This document shows positions 51,889 through 55,896 of a stretch of DNA of 55,896 bases, one piece after another; within the stretch, counting starts at the first letter, position 1; each line of letters opens with the position of its first letter. The notes below the pieces were generated by a model. That model was not told the DNA's origin, did no database searches, and was given only the letters and a program-made list of their open reading frames with translations. Source of the stretch: GCA-2401735 sp051252095. GTDB taxonomy: Bacteria; Pseudomonadota; Gammaproteobacteria; Burkholderiales; Methylophilaceae. Both the position numbers and the translations under genes were made by a program. The stretch covers positions 1 to 55,896 of the forward strand of contig JBPOFK010000016.1 of NCBI GenBank assembly GCA_051252095.1, written 5' to 3'.

Positions 51889-53223
51889 TTAGTTGCTGGA
51901 GGCAATTAAGTGACGATTCAGCATTTCAATTTTTGCTAAATATTCTATTGCTTGTGCATCAAACTCTCTTCTATACTTGGCTTCCAACGGGACGCTGGTT
52001 GGCAGTGGTACGGTCATTGGATCGCGATGTTGACCATTCAGAAGAAACTCGTAATGTAAATGAGGGCCCGTTGCTAGACCTGTCATTCCGACATAGCCAA
52101 TAATGTCGCCTTGATCAACTTTGCTACCAGTTTGAATGCCTTTAGCAAAGCCGTTTAAATGTCCATACAGCGTTTTGATGCCATTTGGGTGTTTAAGGAT
52201 AATCACATTGCCATAACCGCCTTTACGCCCTTTAAAAGCAACAACACCATCGCCAGAAGCCTTAACGCGTGTCCCTTTGCGTGCTGCTAAATCAACTCCT
52301 TTATGCGCTCTAACTCTATGCAGTACAGGATGGAAGCGACCACGGCTGAAAGAAGAGCTCACTCTTGTGAATTCTAGTGGGGAGCGCAAAAATGATTTAT
52401 GCAAACTTTCGCCTTCTGGCGTGTAATAAGCATATTTATTGCCCGTTTTACCAAAATGGATCGCTTGATATTGTTTACCATCATTGATGAATTCAACAGC
52501 AAGCACATCACCAATTTTCACCCGTTCGCCAGCATTATAAAATGCCTCATAAACAACGTTGAATTTATCGCCTGCTCTTAAATCTTGTGTAAAATCAATC
52601 TGGCTAGAGAAGATATCTGCTATTTTTAATGCGACTTGATCTGGAATACCTGCATCATCCGTAGCACCAAATAGTGAGTTTCTGATTGTTGCAGACTTAT
52701 ACACTTCATGTTTTTCTAATGCTAGCGTTTTGGTTTCCACTTCATAACCGTGAGGCGTTAACTCAGCAACTAGAACTTGGTTTTCTGGAAGCTCATATTC
52801 TAGATATAGCAATCGTCCAGTTTGGTTTGTTTTAATTTCAATGGTGCGTCCAGGAATGAGTTGTGTATTAATTGCGTTGGAGTCTGGGCTTAGCATCAAA
52901 TAAGTGATGGCATCATCATCGTGAACCCCCATTCGACCAAACATCTGTTCTAAACTATCTTTGTTGCGAACAACATCCATTTGCCAAAAAGTATCGTTTT
53001 CTAATATAGAAGCAGTTGGTAATGGTAAAGCAATATCGCTAATCACCGTTTTGATTGGAATATAACCTGCTTCTGTATCTGGTGCTGCACCCAAGGTGGC
53101 AATTAAAACGACAATCGGGAGCAATAGTGCAAAAAACAACCAGTGTAATTTCACTTTACTCACGGACAGGAATTTGTTTTGCGTTAAAATAGAACGCTTA
53201 GCATTAGGCTTGTTTTGGTGCAT
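51889..53223 (-). CDS. M23-family peptidoglycan endopeptidase
   Basis: A 444-residue membrane-anchored periplasmic peptidase. The anchor is LHWLFFALLLPIVVLIATLG (about residues 27-46). A LysM/OapA-like region and a Csd3-like middle domain precede the M23 domain near residues 300-420. Zinc ligands are in RAHKGVDLAA (His, Asp) and GPHLHYEFLLNG (second His of HLH); the catalytic His is in LYGHLNGF. All needed residues are present, so it should cut cross-links in the wall. It is the first gene of the pair with anmK and is divergent from tyrS. Confidence 0.94.
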   Translation of the reverse strand: MHQNKPNAKRSILTQNKFLSVSKVKLHWLFFALLLPIVVLIATLGAAPDTEAGYIPIKTVISDIALPLPTASILENDTFWQMDVVRNKDSLEQMFGRMGVHDDDAITYLMLSPDSNAINTQLIPGRTIEIKTNQTGRLLYLEYELPENQVLVAELTPHGYEVETKTLALEKHEVYKSATIRNSLFGATDDAGIPDQVALKIADIFSSQIDFTQDLRAGDKFNVVYEAFYNAGERVKIGDVLAVEFINDGKQYQAIHFGKTGNKYAYYTPEGESLHKSFLRSPLEFTRVSSSFSRGRFHPVLHRVRAHKGVDLAARKGTRVKASGDGVVAFKGRKGGYGNVIILKHPNGIKTLYGHLNGFAKGIQTGSKVDQGDIIGYVGMTGLATGPHLHYEFLLNGQHRDPMTVPLPTSVPLEAKYRREFDAQAIEYLAKIEMLNRHLIASSN

Positions 53224-53344
53224 ATATTAACTAATCAACTATAGTAAGTACTTGAATTAAGAGTGCATCTTAGCAGAAATTTAGGATATTTAAAAAATAA
53301 CCATTAATTTAAGAAGCAATCTTTCTAAAAATTTGGAAAAAACA

Positions 53345-54544
53345 GTGAATACGGATATTGAACAATCTTTAGCCATTATTAAACGTGGTGCCGACGAACT
53401 TTTAATAGAATCAGAATTAATAGAAAAGTTCAAAAAAGGCAAGCCGCTTAGAATTAAAGCAGGCTTTGACCCCACGGCACCTGACTTGCATCTAGGCCAT
53501 ACAGTGCTAATTAACAAGTTGCGCCAATTTCAAGATTTGGGACATCATGTCTTATTTTTAATTGGTGATTTCACTGGCATGATAGGTGACCCAACTGGGA
53601 AGAGTGCAACGCGACCGCCACTGACGCCTGAGCAAGTGCAGGAAAATGCGCAATCTTATGCAGAACAAGTGTTCAAAATTCTAGATAAAGATAAAACAGA
53701 AATTGTTTTTAACTCAACATGGTTAACAGACCTAGGTGCTGCAGGCATGCTTAAATTGGCAGCGAGTCACACAGTTGCAAGAATGCTGGAACGTGATGAT
53801 TTTTCAAAACGTTTTAAAAGTAACCAACCTATAGCCATTCATGAGTTTATGTACCCACTCTTACAAGGTTATGATTCTGTGGCATTAAAAGCTGATGTTG
53901 AGCTTGGCGGAACTGATCAAAAATTTAATTTGCTCATGGGGCGTGAACTACAGAAGCAATCGGGCCAGTCGCAACAGTGTGTGCTTACTATGCCATTGCT
54001 GGAGGGCTTAGATGGCGTTAATAAAATGTCGAAATCGTTAGGTAATTACATCGGTATTAATGAGCCGCCAGAAATAATCTTTGCCAAGCTTATGTCAGTT
54101 TCAGATGAACTCATGTGGCGCTATATTGAGTTGCTCTCATTTGCATCTTTAGAAACGATAGCCGCTTGGAAGGCGGAAGTCGAAGCGGGTGAGAATCCGC
54201 GCAAAATTAAAGTACGGTTTGCGCAAGAAATTGTGGCGCGTTTTCATAGTCAAGCCGATGCGGAAAAGGCGCTTGATGATTTTCAAACTCGAGCTAAGGG
54301 CGGGATACCTGATGACGTGCCTGAAGTAAGTCTCGATATCGAAGGCGAAAGTATTGGTATTGCGCAGTTACTTAAATTGGCCGAATTGGTTGAGAGCACC
54401 AGTGAGGCGATGCGCATGATTAAACAAGGTGGCGTCAAAATTGATAGTGAAAAAGTGGAAGATAAGCATTTACAAATCAACAATGGCACAACATTCATTG
54501 CCCAGGTTGGGAAGCGCAAATTTGCGAGAATAACAGTAAAGTAA
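53345..54544 (+). CDS. tyrS: Tyrosyl-tRNA synthetase
   Basis: Charges tRNA-Tyr. Class Ic synthetase with the HIGH-like motif HLGH in PTAPDLHLGHTVL and KMSKS in GVNKMSKSLGN. A C-terminal S4 RNA-binding domain is seen in MIKQGGVKIDSEKVED. The start is uncertain: GTG here gives 399 residues and has GGA 8 bases upstream; a TTG 12 bases earlier would give 403. It is divergent from the M23 peptidase gene. Confidence 0.96.
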   Translation: MNTDIEQSLAIIKRGADELLIESELIEKFKKGKPLRIKAGFDPTAPDLHLGHTVLINKLRQFQDLGHHVLFLIGDFTGMIGDPTGKSATRPPLTPEQVQENAQSYAEQVFKILDKDKTEIVFNSTWLTDLGAAGMLKLAASHTVARMLERDDFSKRFKSNQPIAIHEFMYPLLQGYDSVALKADVELGGTDQKFNLLMGRELQKQSGQSQQCVLTMPLLEGLDGVNKMSKSLGNYIGINEPPEIIFAKLMSVSDELMWRYIELLSFASLETIAAWKAEVEAGENPRKIKVRFAQEIVARFHSQADAEKALDDFQTRAKGGIPDDVPEVSLDIEGESIGIAQLLKLAELVESTSEAMRMIKQGGVKIDSEKVEDKHLQINNGTTFIAQVGKRKFARITVK

Positions 54545-54565
54545 TTCAACTGATTGAGGTTTTAT

Positions 54566-55465
54566 ATGGAATTTTCGGATACTTTTTTAAAATGGCTAGA
54601 CATTTTTTTTAATAAGCAGTGGTTCCAAATTGGTGAGACCAATATCACCTTATCAACAGTTTTAGGTTTAATCATCATTCTTGTCTCGGTTAATTGGGTA
54701 GCAAAATTTGTTGAAAAAGTTATCTACAGCAAGGTAAGTAAAAATATAAATTCTGGACTTACTAATTCTAGTCTCTATGCACTCAGCCGTATATCCAGAT
54801 ATATCATCTTATTCATCGGTATTGTTGTTGGCTTAAACTTCATAGGTTTTAACCTTAGTAGCTTGGCTTTGCTTGGTGGTGCGTTGGGTGTTGGTATTGG
54901 CTTTGGTTTGCAAAACATATTTAATAATCTTGTTTCTGGCATCATCATCTTGGTTGAGCAAACATTAAAAGTGGGTGATTTTGTCGATTTGCAATCAGGT
55001 GTCATGGGGCGTGTTAGCGAAATTAATATGCGTTACACGCGCATCACCACCAATGACCAAGTTGATATTATCGTACCAAACTCAGAGTTTATTAACGGCC
55101 GTGTCATTAACTGGACATTGGGTGACTTAAACCGACGTATGCATATCCCTTTTGGTGTGGCCTATGGTACAGATAAAGAGCTTGTAAAAGAGTGCGCACT
55201 CAAAGCGGCTGCTTCAGTTAGTTACACGCTTCATGATAAGCAAAATGAAATGGATGTATGGTTAGTCAATTTTGGCGATAGTAGCCTTGATTTTGAGCTT
55301 ATCGTCTGGGTTGGCCTAGAAGGCGTCAAAACCCCAGGAAAAGTGCATGCCAAATATCTCTGGGCCATAGAGACAGAATTAGGCAAAGCTGGCATTGAAA
55401 TCCCATTCCCGCAGCGTGATTTACATGTTAGAAGTGGTGCATTAGATATCAACTTGATCAAGTAA
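54566..55465 (+). CDS. Mechanosensitive ion channel (MscS family), short form
   Basis: A 299-residue channel near the classical MscS size. It has three predicted helices: TLSTVLGLIIILVSVNWVAKF, then YIILFIGIVVGLNFIG, and the pore helix LALLGGALGVGIGFGLQNIFNNLVSGIII. The beta domain follows (VGDFVDLQSGVMGRVSEINMRYTRI, DIIVPNSEFINGRVINWT) and the end is EIPFPQRDLHVRSG. The ATG with TGAGG 6 bases upstream is used; a TTG 12 bases earlier overlaps that site. It follows tyrS by 21 bases. It is a paralogue, in the core, of the 432-residue channel at 23349. Confidence 0.94.
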   Translation: MEFSDTFLKWLDIFFNKQWFQIGETNITLSTVLGLIIILVSVNWVAKFVEKVIYSKVSKNINSGLTNSSLYALSRISRYIILFIGIVVGLNFIGFNLSSLALLGGALGVGIGFGLQNIFNNLVSGIIILVEQTLKVGDFVDLQSGVMGRVSEINMRYTRITTNDQVDIIVPNSEFINGRVINWTLGDLNRRMHIPFGVAYGTDKELVKECALKAAASVSYTLHDKQNEMDVWLVNFGDSSLDFELIVWVGLEGVKTPGKVHAKYLWAIETELGKAGIEIPFPQRDLHVRSGALDINLIK

Positions 55466-55636
55466 TTTTAATTAACGTTGGTATGCAATTAGATGGTTAA
55501 GAAAATTGCTGTTTTCCACATGCTTCAAATAGGTGGCAAGAGATATGCAACTTCATTTTTAACTAACATTGCCCACTTAATCAGAACATATCAAAGGCAA
55601 AATTGTAATTAATTTGTAATAAATTCAAATTAGCCC

Positions 55637-55664
55637 TTGACCAAATTTCCAGCCACGGTAGAAT
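55637..55664 (+). promoter_or_regulatory. rRNA operon promoter, upstream copy
   Basis: TTGACC, a 16-base spacer and TAGAAT, followed by GCGCCC. It is one of two promoters with the same CCCTTGACC start, 112 bases apart. Confidence 0.65.
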
Positions 55665-55748
55665 GCGCCCTCGCTTGAGATATTCAGCGAAAAGCGCAAC
55701 GAAAATACAGTGTTAAGAATTAATAATAAAGAAACTTTAAATTAACCC

Positions 55749-55776
55749 TTGACCGGCTGGAAAAGCCCTGTATAAT
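55749..55776 (+). promoter_or_regulatory. rRNA operon promoter, downstream copy
   Basis: TTGACC, a 16-base spacer and a perfect TATAAT, followed by the GC-rich discriminator TCGCGC at the expected start. This is the typical layout of a stringently controlled rRNA promoter. The region upstream (55677-55745) is A-rich and could act as an UP element. Confidence 0.82.
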
Positions 55777-55785
55777 TCGCGCTTC

Positions 55786-55896
55786 GCTAAAACGACGTGA
55801 AACAATTATTACCGTTTTAGCCCTGTTCTTTAAAAATTTGGATGACTGATAAGTGTGGGTGTTTGTGATTGGGTCATAGCATTAGATTTCGGTCTG
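55786..55896 (+). other. rRNA leader with boxB-like hairpin and boxA (pre-16S, runs off the window)
   Basis: GCTAAAACG and CGTTTTAGC (55786-55794, 55813-55821) form a 9-bp stem with an 18-base loop, in the place of boxB. TGTTCTTTAA at 55824-55833 is a boxA, the site of the NusB-NusE antitermination complex. The rest resembles proteobacterial pre-16S leaders. No 16S start is reached, so an rRNA operon to the right is a strong inference. Confidence 0.8.

Overview
Organism (inference). The window looks like the replication-origin region of an AT-rich, Gram-negative betaproteobacterium, most plausibly a methylotroph-like member of the Methylophilaceae/Nitrosomonadales. The grounds are the order mnmE-yidC-yidD-rnpA-rpmH / dnaA-dnaN-gyrB with no recF, the yicC-gmk-rpoZ-spoT-ridA-recG block, the ubiC-ubiA pair, the argC / coiled-coil membrane protein / bactofilin / erpA block, and an rRNA leader of proteobacterial type. 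No 16S sequence is inside the window, so the rank is not proven. Layout. (1) 1-3825: a left-truncated AsmA-like protein with a very long Lys/Glu/Ala-rich N-terminus, a DUF2853 protein, and a two-gene redox unit of an SHP-type cytochrome c (DUF1924) and a cytochrome b561-type membrane protein. (2) 3815-13001: the origin block. A leftward rpmH-rnpA-yidD-yidC-mnmE operon and rightward dnaA, dnaN and gyrB, with DnaA boxes on both sides of dnaA. (3) 13122-25934: the accessory part. It holds a GFA-domain protein, a cation/proton antiporter, a DUF2789 protein, then a molybdenum hydroxylase (IorA/IorB type) with a triheme cytochrome c and an alternative oxidase. Next come a subclass B1 metallo-beta-lactamase, an exported alpha/beta hydrolase and a tautomerase, an MscS channel and a glycosyltransferase. 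(4) 25962-33940: a RelA-type (p)ppGpp synthetase lacking its C-terminal ACT/RRM domain, dodecin, YcaO, a 36-residue secreted peptide, RdgB, RNase PH, and a PP2C phosphatase with a Ser/Thr kinase. (5) 34067-42603: yicC, gmk, rpoZ, spoT, ridA, recG, a PQ-loop-like membrane protein, ubiC and ubiA. (6) 42608-55465: a FimV-like protein, rplM-rpsI, argC, bactofilin, erpA, nhaA, citrate synthase, anmK, an M23 peptidase, tyrS and a second MscS channel. (7) 55466-55896: tandem promoters, a hairpin and a boxA of an rRNA operon whose 16S gene starts beyond the right edge. How the genes work together. Most of the window is housekeeping: replication start, ribosome and membrane biogenesis, stringent response (relA and spoT are both present), ubiquinone synthesis and wall recycling. 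The parts most worth a second look are two adjacent accessory gene strings: a possible short respiratory chain (periplasmic Mo-hydroxylase to triheme cytochrome c to ubiquinol to alternative oxidase) and a closely spaced string of a complete B1 metallo-beta-lactamase, an exported hydrolase and a tautomerase. I found no insertion sequence, phage gene, CRISPR array or tRNA.
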